This document shows, in pieces, positions 1 through 9,600 of a stretch of 64,000 nt of DNA (positions are counted from its first letter, which is position 1; every line of letters begins with the position of its first letter). The notes under the pieces were generated by a model. The model was not told where the DNA came from and ran no database searches. It worked only from the letters and a program-made list of their open reading frames with translations. The translations under genes were made by a program, and so were the position numbers. The DNA is from Bryobacteraceae bacterium (lineage in GTDB: Bacteria; Acidobacteriota; Terriglobia; Bryobacterales; Bryobacteraceae), in assembly GCA_019187195.1 (NCBI GenBank), contig JABAQT010000037.1, positions 1-64,000 of the forward strand, read 5' to 3'.

Positions 1-37
1 CGGGAGTTCGAGCCTCTCCGGGCGCGCCAGAGTTTTT

Positions 38-367
38 ATGACCTCGAGCAGCGGGACGCCTGCGAAGAAAGCACAGCGGCGGCATGACAGGTCGCCGGTG
101 GATGGGAAAGTTCAGCTTGAATGGACCACACAGGATGGAACTCACTGCTCCGTGATGGGCAAGTGCGTGGATGTCTCCGAAACAGGGATGAAGCTGTCGG
201 TGCGTGATCGCATTGCTCCGCGGACGGTGATCAACTTCCGGGCAGCGGGTCTCGGGTTGCATGGCAGCGGGTCGGTCCGCTACTGCATGTCGCACAAGAT
301 GGAATACCGGGTGGGCATCGAATTCACCGGCGGGTTGATACGCAAAACGCAGGGCGATTCCCGGTGA
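38..367 (+). CDS. PilZ domain protein (putative c-di-GMP effector)
   Basis: A 109-residue single-domain protein. Near the N-terminus it shows the PilZ arginine motif (RRHDR, about residues 14-18) and then D-V-S-E-T-G, matching the D/NxSxxG part of the c-di-GMP binding site. Known PilZ domains bind cyclic di-GMP and act on motility, pili or exopolysaccharide; the target here is unknown. No signal peptide or membrane segment is seen, so it should be cytosolic. It is followed 28 nt later by a secreted protein gene on the same strand. The ATG at 38 lacks a strong ribosome-binding site, and upstream sequence is cut by the window edge. Confidence 0.85.
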   Translation: MTSSSGTPAKKAQRRHDRSPVDGKVQLEWTTQDGTHCSVMGKCVDVSETGMKLSVRDRIAPRTVINFRAAGLGLHGSGSVRYCMSHKMEYRVGIEFTGGLIRKTQGDSR

Positions 368-395
368 GCCGCGGCGCGCAACCTATAATGGAGGA

Positions 396-983
396 ATGAA
401 GCGCGCTCTCCTGCTGCTTCTTCTGGTTCTTCCGTTGCAGCCGGCCGCGTCGCGCTATGACCGCCTGCCGCCCCAGAAGAAGATTGACCTGATCGAGAAG
501 GGAAAAATTCCGCCTGGGACCCAGGTTGTGTTCCAACAGAAGGAACTGAACGCCTTTCTGGCAGTGAGGGCGAAGGAAGTGGTTCCTGACGGGCTGCGCG
601 ATACGCGTCTCGAAATCGGCAACGGGAAAGTCACGGGATACGCCATGGTCGATTTCGTCAAGATGCGCCAGGCGCGAGGTCAGGAGCTGAACTGGCTGAT
701 GAGCAAGATGCTCGAAGGCGAACATCCCATAACCGTGACCGGCCGCATCGAATCGAACCGGGGGATTGCCCGCGTCGACATCGAGCGGGTCGATATCGGG
801 GGCAGCGTGATCGAAGGCCGCGCCCTCGATCTGCTGATCAGGACGTTCGTCAATCCGCTCTATCCGCAGGCGAAGGTGGGGAAGGATTTCGAGCTTGGCT
901 ACAACATGGACCGGATCGAATTGCATCCCGGCATGGCGCGCGTGGTCATGGCTCCGAAGGAGAGCCTCCAGGCGTCACGCTAG
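396..983 (+). CDS. Secreted protein of unknown function
   Basis: A 195-residue protein with a clear Sec signal peptide (MKR followed by a Leu-rich core, probable cleavage after about residue 19). The mature part looks like a mixed alpha/beta lipid-binding-like fold, with alternating hydrophobic strands in the second half (ITVTGRIES, ARVDIERVDIG, SVIEGRAL). It faintly recalls LmeA/DUF2993-type periplasmic proteins, but I see no diagnostic residue and do not assign a function. It probably shares a transcript with the PilZ gene 28 nt upstream, and it converges with the phosphatase-family gene, separated by 6 nt. Confidence 0.75.
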   Translation: MKRALLLLLLVLPLQPAASRYDRLPPQKKIDLIEKGKIPPGTQVVFQQKELNAFLAVRAKEVVPDGLRDTRLEIGNGKVTGYAMVDFVKMRQARGQELNWLMSKMLEGEHPITVTGRIESNRGIARVDIERVDIGGSVIEGRALDLLIRTFVNPLYPQAKVGKDFELGYNMDRIELHPGMARVVMAPKESLQASR

Positions 984-989
984 GCGCGC

Positions 990-2573
990 TCACCTGGCGG
1001 CGGCCTTCGCGGCAACCGGGTGAGGCGCCACCAGAATCTCCGTGAGCACACGGCCCACGGCTCCGCTCGGCGTTTCCACATCGAGTATCGTCGCCAGTGT
1101 GGGAGCGATGTCGTTTGGCGCGATTTTCACGTTGTAGCGGCCGGGCCGGATGCCCTCTCCCATGAAGATAACGGGAACGTGGGCATCGTAGAGGAATGGA
1201 GAGCCGTGTGAAGTTCCCTTGCCCTCATTCAGGTAATAAGGGTCCAGAACCACGGCCACATCCGCGCTCCGGCGCTGGTTGAAGCCGTTGAGAATCCTCC
1301 GGTCCACCATGTCACCCGGCACGTCGCCGCGCGAGAGCTGGGCGCGCGAGTAGGCGCGAAACACGTGGGGAACTTCGCGGGCCGCCTGAGCCGCCGTTTC
1401 GGAGACTTCGTCCATGGTGAGGTTTCTCTCGCGGATAAGGGCGTCATTGAGGAATTGCGAGTCGCCGATCTTCCCGATGATCCACTTGCCCGGTCCGTAT
1501 TTTTCACTGAGCCGGCTTTGGATCTTGTCCGCGATCATCTTGCCCGACACACGGCCGCCGGGCATGTTGCGGGCCGCGTTCACCTCGGGTACAGGCACCA
1601 CGCCGTGATCCGCCGTGAACACCACAAGAACATTGCGCATTCCCACCTGTGTGTCGAGGAAGCGGAAGAGGTCGCCGAACAGGCGGTCGGTGCGGATGGA
1701 GATGTCGCGCACCTGGGGATCGTCGGGGCCGACGGCGTGGCCGACGTAGTCGTTAGCCGAGAAGCTGATGGCAAGCAAGTCCGTCGTGTTGCGCCTGCCG
1801 AGTTGTTCTCCCGTGACGGCTGCTTCGGCGAACTTCTCGATGAGTTCGTTGGCGTAGGGAGTCGCCTCGATGGCGCTATAGAATTTCGTGCCGGCCGTGG
1901 CCGCCATTGTCTTGAATGCCGCGCCGCCGTTCACCGGGGTCCAACCCTTGCCGAGGAACCGGTCGGCGGGACGCGCGGCATTGAATTTCTTCACCCATTC
2001 GGGCAGATCGGCGAAGTAATAAGTACTCGAGACGAAATTTCCGCTCGAACCATCGAACCAGTAAGCGCCGTCGGCCATATGACCGGATGGGAGAATCGCG
2101 CTACGGTCCTTGACGGAGACGCCCACCACCTTCGAGCCGCGCCCGGCCAGCTTGAGTTCGTCGCCGACGGTGCTCACGAGAAGGCGGCGGGGGGATGCGG
2201 CTTTGCCACCGCCACGGCCCGCTCCACCGATCATGGCGGCATTGTCGTCGGAGACGCTGGTTACCACTTTGCCTTCGTCGCGGTCGTACCAATCGTTGCC
2301 GACGATGCCGCTGATGGACGGCGTGGCTCCCGTCAGGAAGGTGGAATGGCCGATGGCGGTTACGGTCGGGAAGTGGATATAGAAGGCGTTCGTGAACACC
2401 GCTCCGCGAGTCAGCAAGCGGGAAAATCCGCTGGTGTACTGATCGCGAAATTTCGTCAGGTAGTCGTAGCGGAACTGGTCGACCGCGATGGCGACAACCA
2501 GTTTCGGGCGCCTGATTACCTGGGCGGGGGCGAGCAACGAGAGAGCGAGGAGAAGGAAGGTGGCTAGTTTCAT
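990..2573 (-). CDS. Alkaline phosphatase-superfamily phosphodiesterase/phosphatase, secreted
   Basis: A 527-residue protein with an N-terminal signal peptide (MKLATFLLLALSLLAPAQ). It carries the metal-site signature of the alkaline phosphatase superfamily: AIAVDQFRYDYL (first Asp ligand), then PTVTAIGHSTFLTGATPS (nucleophile Thr region, about residue 70), FTADHGVV (Asp-His ligands) and a later SHGSPF (His ligand). This arrangement resembles PafA-type phosphatases and type I phosphodiesterases/nucleotide pyrophosphatases, which hydrolyse phosphomono- or diesters in the periplasm with two zinc ions. The substrate cannot be read from sequence. It is transcribed divergently from gamma-glutamyltransferase across an 83-nt gap. 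Confidence 0.85.
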   Translation of the reverse strand: MKLATFLLLALSLLAPAQVIRRPKLVVAIAVDQFRYDYLTKFRDQYTSGFSRLLTRGAVFTNAFYIHFPTVTAIGHSTFLTGATPSISGIVGNDWYDRDEGKVVTSVSDDNAAMIGGAGRGGGKAASPRRLLVSTVGDELKLAGRGSKVVGVSVKDRSAILPSGHMADGAYWFDGSSGNFVSSTYYFADLPEWVKKFNAARPADRFLGKGWTPVNGGAAFKTMAATAGTKFYSAIEATPYANELIEKFAEAAVTGEQLGRRNTTDLLAISFSANDYVGHAVGPDDPQVRDISIRTDRLFGDLFRFLDTQVGMRNVLVVFTADHGVVPVPEVNAARNMPGGRVSGKMIADKIQSRLSEKYGPGKWIIGKIGDSQFLNDALIRERNLTMDEVSETAAQAAREVPHVFRAYSRAQLSRGDVPGDMVDRRILNGFNQRRSADVAVVLDPYYLNEGKGTSHGSPFLYDAHVPVIFMGEGIRPGRYNVKIAPNDIAPTLATILDVETPSGAVGRVLTEILVAPHPVAAKAAAR

Positions 2574-2656
2574 GAGAGGAGCATCCGGCGTATAGCCTGA
2601 TTGTATCCAACTCCCCGCTGGGCCTGATAATACGGAGGCGCATAGTAAAATCGAAC

Positions 2657-4330
2657 ATGGCGCTCCGGATTCTTTGCATTCTGCTCGCTGTTTCGCTTTT
2701 GGCCTCTCCGCTTGCCGCGGACCATCCCGAACACGCCCGTCATGCGATGGTGGCAGCCCAGGAACCGCTGGCGACGGACGTGGGCGTTGCGGTGCTCAGA
2801 GCCGGCGGCAATGCGGTGGACGCCGCGGTGGCGGTGGCGTTCGCGCTGGCGGTGACGCATCCTTCAGCGGGAAACCTGGGGGGAGGGGGTTTTCTTCTGC
2901 TCCGGCTGGCGAACGGGGAATCCACGTTCCTGGATTTTCGGGAGCGCGCTCCCGCCAAGTCGACTCACGACATGTATCTTGGCCCGGGCGGCAAGCCCAC
3001 CGGCGACAGCATCACCGGATGGCGGGCGGCGGGAGTCCCCGGCACGGTGAGCGGCCTTGAAACGGCACACCGGAAGTTCGGGTCAAAGCCCTGGGCGGAA
3101 CTGGTGGCTCCGGCGGCGCGGCTGGCCCGAGGGTTCCCGATCTCCTATGCATTTGCCAAGTCACTCGAGAGCCACGCGGAACTGTTGAACCGGTTTCCGG
3201 AATCGAAGCGGATCTTCCTGCGGAACGGCAAATATTATGAACCGGGTGAAATCTTCGCCCAACCCGAGTTGCGGCGCACGCTCGAGCGGATCGCGCGCGG
3301 CGGCGCGCATGAGTTCTACGAGGGAGAGACGGCAAGGAAACTGGCGGAGGCAATGGAAGCCAACGGAGGGTTGATCACCGCCGGCGACCTGAAGAGCTAC
3401 CGGACAGTGGAGCGCAAGCCGCTCACCGGCGCCTACCGCGGATACTCGATCATCACCGCGCCGCCGCCGAGTTCCGGCGGAGTGGGCCTCCTCCAGATGA
3501 TGGGCATGCTCGAGGGAACGAACTACCAGGACAATGGGGCGGAATCGGCCGCCGCCATTCACTTCGTGGCTGAGGTCATGCGGCGCTACTACGCCGACCG
3601 GAGCGAGTACCTGGCCGATCCCGATTTTTTTCGCGTGCCCGTGAGCCGGCTGCTCGATAAGAAGTACATTGCCGCGCGTCGCTCGACCATCCAACCAGGC
3701 AAGGCTTCCACCTCGGCCGAAATCAGAGCCGGGAATGTGGCTCTGGCGGAAAGCTCCGAGACAACGCATCTCTCGATCGTCGATGAGAAAGGGAACGCAG
3801 TGGCGCTCACCTATACGATCAACGGCGGTTATGGCTGCGGGGTGACGGCTCCGGGGTTGGGGTTCCTTCTCAATAACGAGATGGATGACTTTGCCGTCAA
3901 GCCGGGCGAGCCGAACATGTTCGGACTAGTGCAGGGGGAGTCTAACGCCATCCAGCCCAACAAGCGCCCGCTCTCGTCGATGACGCCCACTATTCTTCTA
4001 AAGGATGGCAAGCTCTTCATGGTGGTGGGCGCGCCAGGGGGATCGCGCATCATTACGGGCGTGCTTCAGGTGATCCTGAATGTCATCGATTTTGGAATGA
4101 ATGTGCAGGACGCCATCGACGCGCCCCGCTTCCACCATCAGTGGATGCCGGACAGGCTGTATCTCGAAAGAGGGTTCTCACCTGATACAATTGCCCTGCT
4201 GAAGGCTCGCGGCCACACGGTGGACAGCGCTTCGTCCGTGGCCAATGTGGAGGCGGTGGTGGTGCAGCCGGACGGGTGGCTTGCCGGCGGCTCGGATCGG
4301 CGCGCCCACGGCAAAGCCGCCGGATTCTGA
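2657..4330 (+). CDS. ggt: Gamma-glutamyltransferase (glutathione hydrolase)
   Basis: A 557-residue Ntn-hydrolase precursor. It has a signal peptide (about residues 1-21), the N-terminal GGNAVDAAVA and GNLGGGGF blocks typical of GGT, and the autocleavage/nucleophile Thr in ETTHLSIVD near residue 370, where the chain splits into large and small subunits. The small subunit keeps the oxyanion-loop block PGGSRIITGVLQV. The family removes or transfers the gamma-glutamyl group of glutathione and related peptides in the periplasm. Length matches the family. A sugar isomerase gene follows after 22 nt and is probably co-transcribed. Confidence 0.95.
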   Translation: MALRILCILLAVSLLASPLAADHPEHARHAMVAAQEPLATDVGVAVLRAGGNAVDAAVAVAFALAVTHPSAGNLGGGGFLLLRLANGESTFLDFRERAPAKSTHDMYLGPGGKPTGDSITGWRAAGVPGTVSGLETAHRKFGSKPWAELVAPAARLARGFPISYAFAKSLESHAELLNRFPESKRIFLRNGKYYEPGEIFAQPELRRTLERIARGGAHEFYEGETARKLAEAMEANGGLITAGDLKSYRTVERKPLTGAYRGYSIITAPPPSSGGVGLLQMMGMLEGTNYQDNGAESAAAIHFVAEVMRRYYADRSEYLADPDFFRVPVSRLLDKKYIAARRSTIQPGKASTSAEIRAGNVALAESSETTHLSIVDEKGNAVALTYTINGGYGCGVTAPGLGFLLNNEMDDFAVKPGEPNMFGLVQGESNAIQPNKRPLSSMTPTILLKDGKLFMVVGAPGGSRIITGVLQVILNVIDFGMNVQDAIDAPRFHHQWMPDRLYLERGFSPDTIALLKARGHTVDSASSVANVEAVVVQPDGWLAGGSDRRAHGKAAGF

Positions 4331-4352
4331 GGACGGGGACCCTATTAAGCGC

Positions 4353-5207
4353 ATGTTACACGCGGTTTCGACGCATTGTTTCGTCAACCACCGGTTGAAT
4401 ACGGTGTGGCTGGACAGGATCTGGAAGTCAGGTGTGCTCGCGGTGGAGATCTTCTGCGCGCGGCAGCACCTGGACTATTACAACAAGGAGCAGGTGAACG
4501 AACTCGGCCACTGGTTTCAGGATTCGCCGATGTATCTGCATGCGCTCCACGCGCCGATGTACAGCGACGACTGCTGGGGCCGCACGGGACCGAATGCGGT
4601 GATCACCATCACCGAATCCGTCAAGTCGAAACGCGCGGCCATGGTGGACGAGATCAAGCGCGCCCTCGAGGTAGCGGAAGTCATCCCCTGCAAGTACCTC
4701 ATCCAGCACATCGGAGTGAGCGGCGAGGAGTACGACGAACGGAAGATCGAGGCGGCTTTCACCGCGCTCGACGAACTACGGGTGTTTGCCAAGCAGAGGG
4801 GAGTCGAGATTCTGCTCGAGAACATCCCCAACAAGCTCTCGAGCGCCGAACGCCTGGCGCAGTTCCTCGATGTGACTCACCTTGATCTGAACTTCTGTTT
4901 CGACACCGGACATGCCAACCTCATGGAGGGCGTGGAGCAGGCCTACCATCTCATGGCCGGCCGCATCCGCTCCACCCACGTGCACGACAACGACGGTGTG
5001 AACGACACGCACTTCTTCCCTTATCTCAAGCCGGGAGGCGTCACTGACTGGCGCAAGACGATGAACCTGTTACGTTCACGGGAGAGCAATTATCCGTTGC
5101 TGCTCGAGTTGAAGGAAGACCCCGCGATGGGATCGGCCCTGGACGCGATCCCGGAAATCTTTGAGCGGCTCGAAAGCGAACCGGCGGAGGAGCAGGACGA
5201 TGGATGA
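4353..5207 (+). CDS. Sugar phosphate isomerase/epimerase-like TIM barrel protein
   Basis: A 284-residue protein of the xylose isomerase-like TIM-barrel family (AP endonuclease 2 superfamily). Barrel strands with likely metal-binding residues are visible: AVEIFCARQH, CKYLIQHIGV, ILLENIPN (Glu ligand), NFCFDTGHAN (Asp/His ligands), STHVHDNDG (His/Asp) and LLLELKE (final Glu). These match the divalent-metal site of the family. I start it at the ATG at 4353; the frame is open further upstream, but that part lies inside ggt. The substrate is unknown. It lacks an export signal, unlike the related protein at 52031-52885. Confidence 0.8.
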   Translation: MLHAVSTHCFVNHRLNTVWLDRIWKSGVLAVEIFCARQHLDYYNKEQVNELGHWFQDSPMYLHALHAPMYSDDCWGRTGPNAVITITESVKSKRAAMVDEIKRALEVAEVIPCKYLIQHIGVSGEEYDERKIEAAFTALDELRVFAKQRGVEILLENIPNKLSSAERLAQFLDVTHLDLNFCFDTGHANLMEGVEQAYHLMAGRIRSTHVHDNDGVNDTHFFPYLKPGGVTDWRKTMNLLRSRESNYPLLLELKEDPAMGSALDAIPEIFERLESEPAEEQDDG

Positions 5208-5298
5208 AAAGTGCCGCCGGCCCAGGGTTGATCACGCCAGATTCGCATAGTATCCTCGGTTGCAGTCTGGGTACGGTTCGAAACCGAAGGAGGTTCGA

Positions 5299-5904
5299 AT
5301 GGGCTATCAACTCGAGGGAAAACTTCTCGAAGTCTGCGACTGTAACGTCCTTTGTCCCTGCTGGATAGGCGAGGACGCCGACAATGGGACTTGCGACGCG
5401 GTGCTCGCCTACCACATTGACAAGGGGTCGATTGAGGAAACGGATGTTTCGGGATTGACGGTTGGATTGATGGGGCATATTCCAGGGAACATCCTGAAGG
5501 GCGACTGGCGGATCGTGGTGTTCGTCGACGAGAAGGCGAGCGAGCGGCAGCAGGAGGCGATTCTGAATGCATGGACCGGGAAACTGGGCGGTCCGCTGGC
5601 GGACATGGCAAAGTTGGTGGGAGAGGTGATCGCGGTGGAGCGGACGGCGATCCGCTTCGAGGTTCAGGAGGGAGCCGGGCGGTTGCGGATCGGGACGGTG
5701 GCGGAGGCGGATATGGCTCCGTACCGGAGCCCGGCGGGAAATGTGACGACGCTCAACGAGAGTGTCTTCTCGACGATTCCGGGGTCGCCGGCATATGTGG
5801 CGAAAGCGTCGGCATACCGGAGGAATGGCCGCAAGTACGGGCTGCGCGATGTGGATCTCAAGGGCAAGAATGCCACTCAGGGTTCGTTCCGTTTCGTGGC
5901 CTGA
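5299..5904 (+). CDS. DUF1326 domain protein
   Basis: A 201-residue protein beginning GYQLEGKLLEVCDCN, followed by VLCPCW, the Cys-rich N-terminal signature of the DUF1326 family. The function is not established. The invariant CxC...CxxC-like cysteines suggest metal or redox chemistry, but that is inference. The ATG at 5299 is chosen because GAAGGAGG lies 7-8 nt upstream. The next gene, DUF2182, overlaps its end by 35 nt; these two families are commonly found side by side, which supports a joint role. Confidence 0.85.
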   Translation: MGYQLEGKLLEVCDCNVLCPCWIGEDADNGTCDAVLAYHIDKGSIEETDVSGLTVGLMGHIPGNILKGDWRIVVFVDEKASERQQEAILNAWTGKLGGPLADMAKLVGEVIAVERTAIRFEVQEGAGRLRIGTVAEADMAPYRSPAGNVTTLNESVFSTIPGSPAYVAKASAYRRNGRKYGLRDVDLKGKNATQGSFRFVA

Positions 5905-6649
5905 TGCGGTTCTGACGGCTGTTCTCGCTTCTCTCGTAGTACTGGCGTGGTGGGGTTTGCGGGCGCTGACGCGAACGGAAGGGCACCTGCTGCTGCACGG
6001 TTCCGCGCATCCGGGGATGGCGGTGGAGAACCCCTGGCGGTTCGGCTTGTTCTTTGCCGCCGGATGGACGCTGATGACGGTGGCGATGATGCTGCCAACG
6101 AGCGTTCCGCTGCTGGTGTTGTTTCAGAGGATGACGCGGGGAGGCGCGAGGGCGGCGTGGCTGCTGGGAGTGGTGATCTGCGGCTACGTTGGCGTGTGGG
6201 TGCTGGTGGGGGCGGCGCTCGAGGCAGTGAACCGTGCCTTGCGGGCGGGGATCGCGCGGATTGCGTGGCCGGCTGACGCGGAGTGGATCGCGGCGGGGGT
6301 GATTCTGGCTATCGCGGGCTTGTATCAATTTTCCCCGCTCAAGTACGCCTGTCTGGAAAAATGCCGGTCGCCGCTGTCGTTCCTGATCGGGCGCTGGCGG
6401 GGCGGGAGTCCCACGTATCAAGCGCTGAGGTTGGGGGCGGAGCACGGGTTGTATTGCGTGGGCTGCTGCTGGTCGCTGATGTTGCTGATGTTCGTGGTGG
6501 GAGCGGGGAACCTTGGGGGGATGCTGTTGCTGGGGGTGTTGATGGCGGTGGAGAAGAATTACCGGTGGGGGCGCCGGCTGAGCGCGCCACTGGGGGTTGT
6601 GCTGACGGCGGGGGGAATCGGCGTGTTGGTGGCGGGATGGGCGCGCTGA
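5870..6649 (+). CDS. DUF2182 predicted metal-binding integral membrane protein
   Basis: A 259-residue polytopic membrane protein with about six hydrophobic helices. The family hallmarks are TVAMMLPTSVPLL in helix 2 and the Cys clusters CLEKC and YCVGCCW, followed by a Met-rich helix. These residues underlie the 'predicted metal-binding' label in the family; metal and activity are unproven. I place the start at ATG 5870, which has AGGG a few bases upstream and lies inside the DUF1326 gene, giving a 35-nt overlap and probable translational coupling. The gene ends 5 nt before the convergent addA gene. Confidence 0.85.
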   Translation: MPLRVRSVSWPDAVLTAVLASLVVLAWWGLRALTRTEGHLLLHGSAHPGMAVENPWRFGLFFAAGWTLMTVAMMLPTSVPLLVLFQRMTRGGARAAWLLGVVICGYVGVWVLVGAALEAVNRALRAGIARIAWPADAEWIAAGVILAIAGLYQFSPLKYACLEKCRSPLSFLIGRWRGGSPTYQALRLGAEHGLYCVGCCWSLMLLMFVVGAGNLGGMLLLGVLMAVEKNYRWGRRLSAPLGVVLTAGGIGVLVAGWAR

Positions 6650-6654
6650 ATTTT

Positions 6655-9600
6655 TCACGACGGAGCGAGCGGGAGAGGGTTGGATGAATCCGGCGTAGGT
6701 TGGGCGGGACAGGCGGATTGATAGTGGGCGCAGCGGAGGCAATGATCTCCTTCGCGCATTGGGAATTTGACGGCGGACTGGGCCTCGCGAAGTTGGCGGA
6801 CGAGGCCGCGGGCTTCGGCGATGGCTTGCGGGTGGAGGGAGACGGGGACCGGTGTTTCGGTACGGAGATACCAGAGGAAGGCGTGATCCGGCAGCCTGCC
6901 GGTGAGGCGTTCGAGGGCCAGGGCATAGAGGCGGATCTGGGCTCCGTAGCGGTAGGCGTGGCGGCGTTCGCCGCCCGGGGCGACGAGGTCCGACTTATAG
7001 TCGACGAGGATGAGTTCTCCCGACTCCTCGAACCACAAGTCGATCTGTCCGCGGAGGATCATGTCTTCGAGTTCGATGAGGAAGTCGTACTCGCGGCCGA
7101 GGCGGGAGGCGTTTTCGAGGCGGCGGCCGAGAGGCGAGGCGTGGAACCGGGCGGCAAGCGTGATTGCCTCGGGGGGTGGGTTTTCGATGGATTTTCCGGC
7201 GAGGATCTCGTGAACGGCGACGCCGAATTCGCTGGCGGTCCACTCTCCGGCATCGGCTTCGGGATCGGGGTTCGCATTGATTGGAGCGGGGGTTTGGGTG
7301 GGCAAGCCGAGGTAACGTGAGAGGTAATACTGGCGCGGGCAGAAGGCGAACCGGGCGACGGAGGTGACGGGGACGACGGAGTCGTGTCCGCCGGGAATGG
7401 AGGGAGGGGAGACGATGGCGGCGGGTGTTTGTTCCTCGAGATCGCCGGATTGCGGGGAAGGCGGAGGCGGCGCTTCCCGGATGGCGGAGTAGATGGATTC
7501 GGAGTGCTCTGCCTTGGGGATGGATGTGGGCAGGAGCAGTCCTTCGGCGACTTTGCGAGCCCAATCCGAACGGCCAGGGTGCGAGGAAGCGGTGAAGACG
7601 AGGCGCTCCCCGGCGCGGGTCATGGCGACGTAGAGAAGGCGGTCCTCCTCGGCGTCTTCCTGGCGTTTCCGGCGGGCGCAGACCTGGAGGTGAGTGGGAT
7701 CGGAGATTCCCTTGCGAAGTTCGGGATGGCGCCAGGTTGCGCCGAGCAGGCCGGATGCATCGAAACAGAAGACAGGCTCTCTGTTTTGGGCTCCGTTGCG
7801 CATGGCGGCGAGGAAGACGACGGGAAATTCGAGGCCCTTGGCGGAGTGGACGCTCATGAGATGAACGCAGTTGGCGAGTTCGGCGGCGGAGGCCTCGGGT
7901 TCGGCGGCGGTTTCGCGCCAGCGGGCGATATCCGCGGCGAGTTCGCCGGGAGTGGCGGGGTTCTTATGGAAGCGGTCGCGAAGGATGGCGAGGAACTTGG
8001 CGATGTTGGCGCGGGGACGGGAGGGGAGTCCATCCTGATAGCCCGACTCGTCGAGGACCTGGGCGAGGAGAGCGTCGGGGCTGGATGCCCCGGCTTGCGC
8101 GCGTTGTTTGGACACGAGGGCATGGAACCATTCGAGGCGCGGATCGCCGGCCGTTGCGAGGGCGGCGAAGAGGTCATCGGGCGCGGAATGTTTGAGGCGG
8201 AAGAGAAGCTCATCGCTGATGCCGCAGAGCGGGGAGCGGAGGACCGTGACGAGGCTGATTTCGTCGCGCGGATTGGCGAGGACGTTGAGCCAGGCGGTGA
8301 GGTCGCGGATCTCGCGAGATTCGTAGAAAGAGCGGCCGCCGCTGATGACGCTGGGGATGCCGTACTCATCGAGGGCCTGCTGGATGGGGGCGAGGGCTCC
8401 GATGACACGGGCGAGGATGGCGAACCGGGAGTAGTCGGGAGGGGAGTTGAGTTCCTGGATGCGCCGGGCAATCCAGCGGGCTTCGGTGCGCACGGGGTCG
8501 TCTTCGGGGACGGCGGCGAAGGTGTGGACGTATTCGATGCAGGAGTTGGAAAGCGAGGGGAATTCGCGGCAGGCGAGGAGACGGTGGGGCTCGACGCCAT
8601 CGGAAAGATAGGGGGTGATGCGATTGACGGCGTCGATGATTTCCGGGCGGGCGCGGTAGTTTTCGCGGAGCTCGTCGATGGGGAGGCCGCGCGAAGAGAG
8701 GGAGTCGCGGTAGTCGCGGAAGACGCCGGGGTCGGCGTGGCGGAAGTAGTAGATGGACTGGTTGATGTCGCCGACGGCGAACAGGGTATCGGGACGGCGG
8801 ACGAGATCGATGAGGCGCCACTGAAGGCGGTTGGTGTCCTGAAGCTCATCCATCAGAACCTGGTCGAAAGAGTGGCGGACGCGGGCGCGGAGGGGTTCGT
8901 TCGATTCGAGCAGGTGGATGGCGAACTCCTCGAGGTCGTCGAAGTCGAGAACGCCGCGAAGGCGTTTGGCCCCGGAGTATGCGTCACGAATGCGGCGGAG
9001 GGCTTCGAGGATGAGGGGATAGACGGGAAGACGGGCGTCGAGGATCAGCTCGGCCTGCGCCAGCGGGAGAAGGGTTTCCTCGAGTTCAAGCGCGGCGGAG
9101 CGGGCGCGGGAAGTGGACTTGAGAGAAGTGGCGGAGGGCATGCCGGCGAAGAGGCGGATCTTTTCCCGGAAGGAAGAAGAGGGATCGAGAGCGAGGACGG
9201 CGGCGGCCCATTGATGAAAACGCTGGTGGCTTTGACGCTGATTGAATGTGCCGACCGGGGGATCGGCGAGGATGGAGTGGGCGGCGCCGGAGATTCGAGG
9301 CCAGGCGGAGGCCGCCTGCTTCGAGGGCGGACGGAGGTTTTCCAGAGGCATGCCGGCCGTGCGGGCTTCCTCGAAGAACTCGAGCAGAGATTCGGCAAGG
9401 CCGGAGGCGCCGGTGTTGAGTTCGCGAAGGAGAACACGCATCAGCTCGGGGCGTTCGCCGAGGAGGTCATCGAGAACGGCTTCCGCGGTGTGGAGCTGGA
9501 GGATCCGGGATTGGGCTTCGTCGAGGAGGGAGAAATCGGGGTCGACGGCGGCGGCGATGGCGTTTTCCTTGAGGAGGCGCGTGCAGAAGCCATGGATGGT

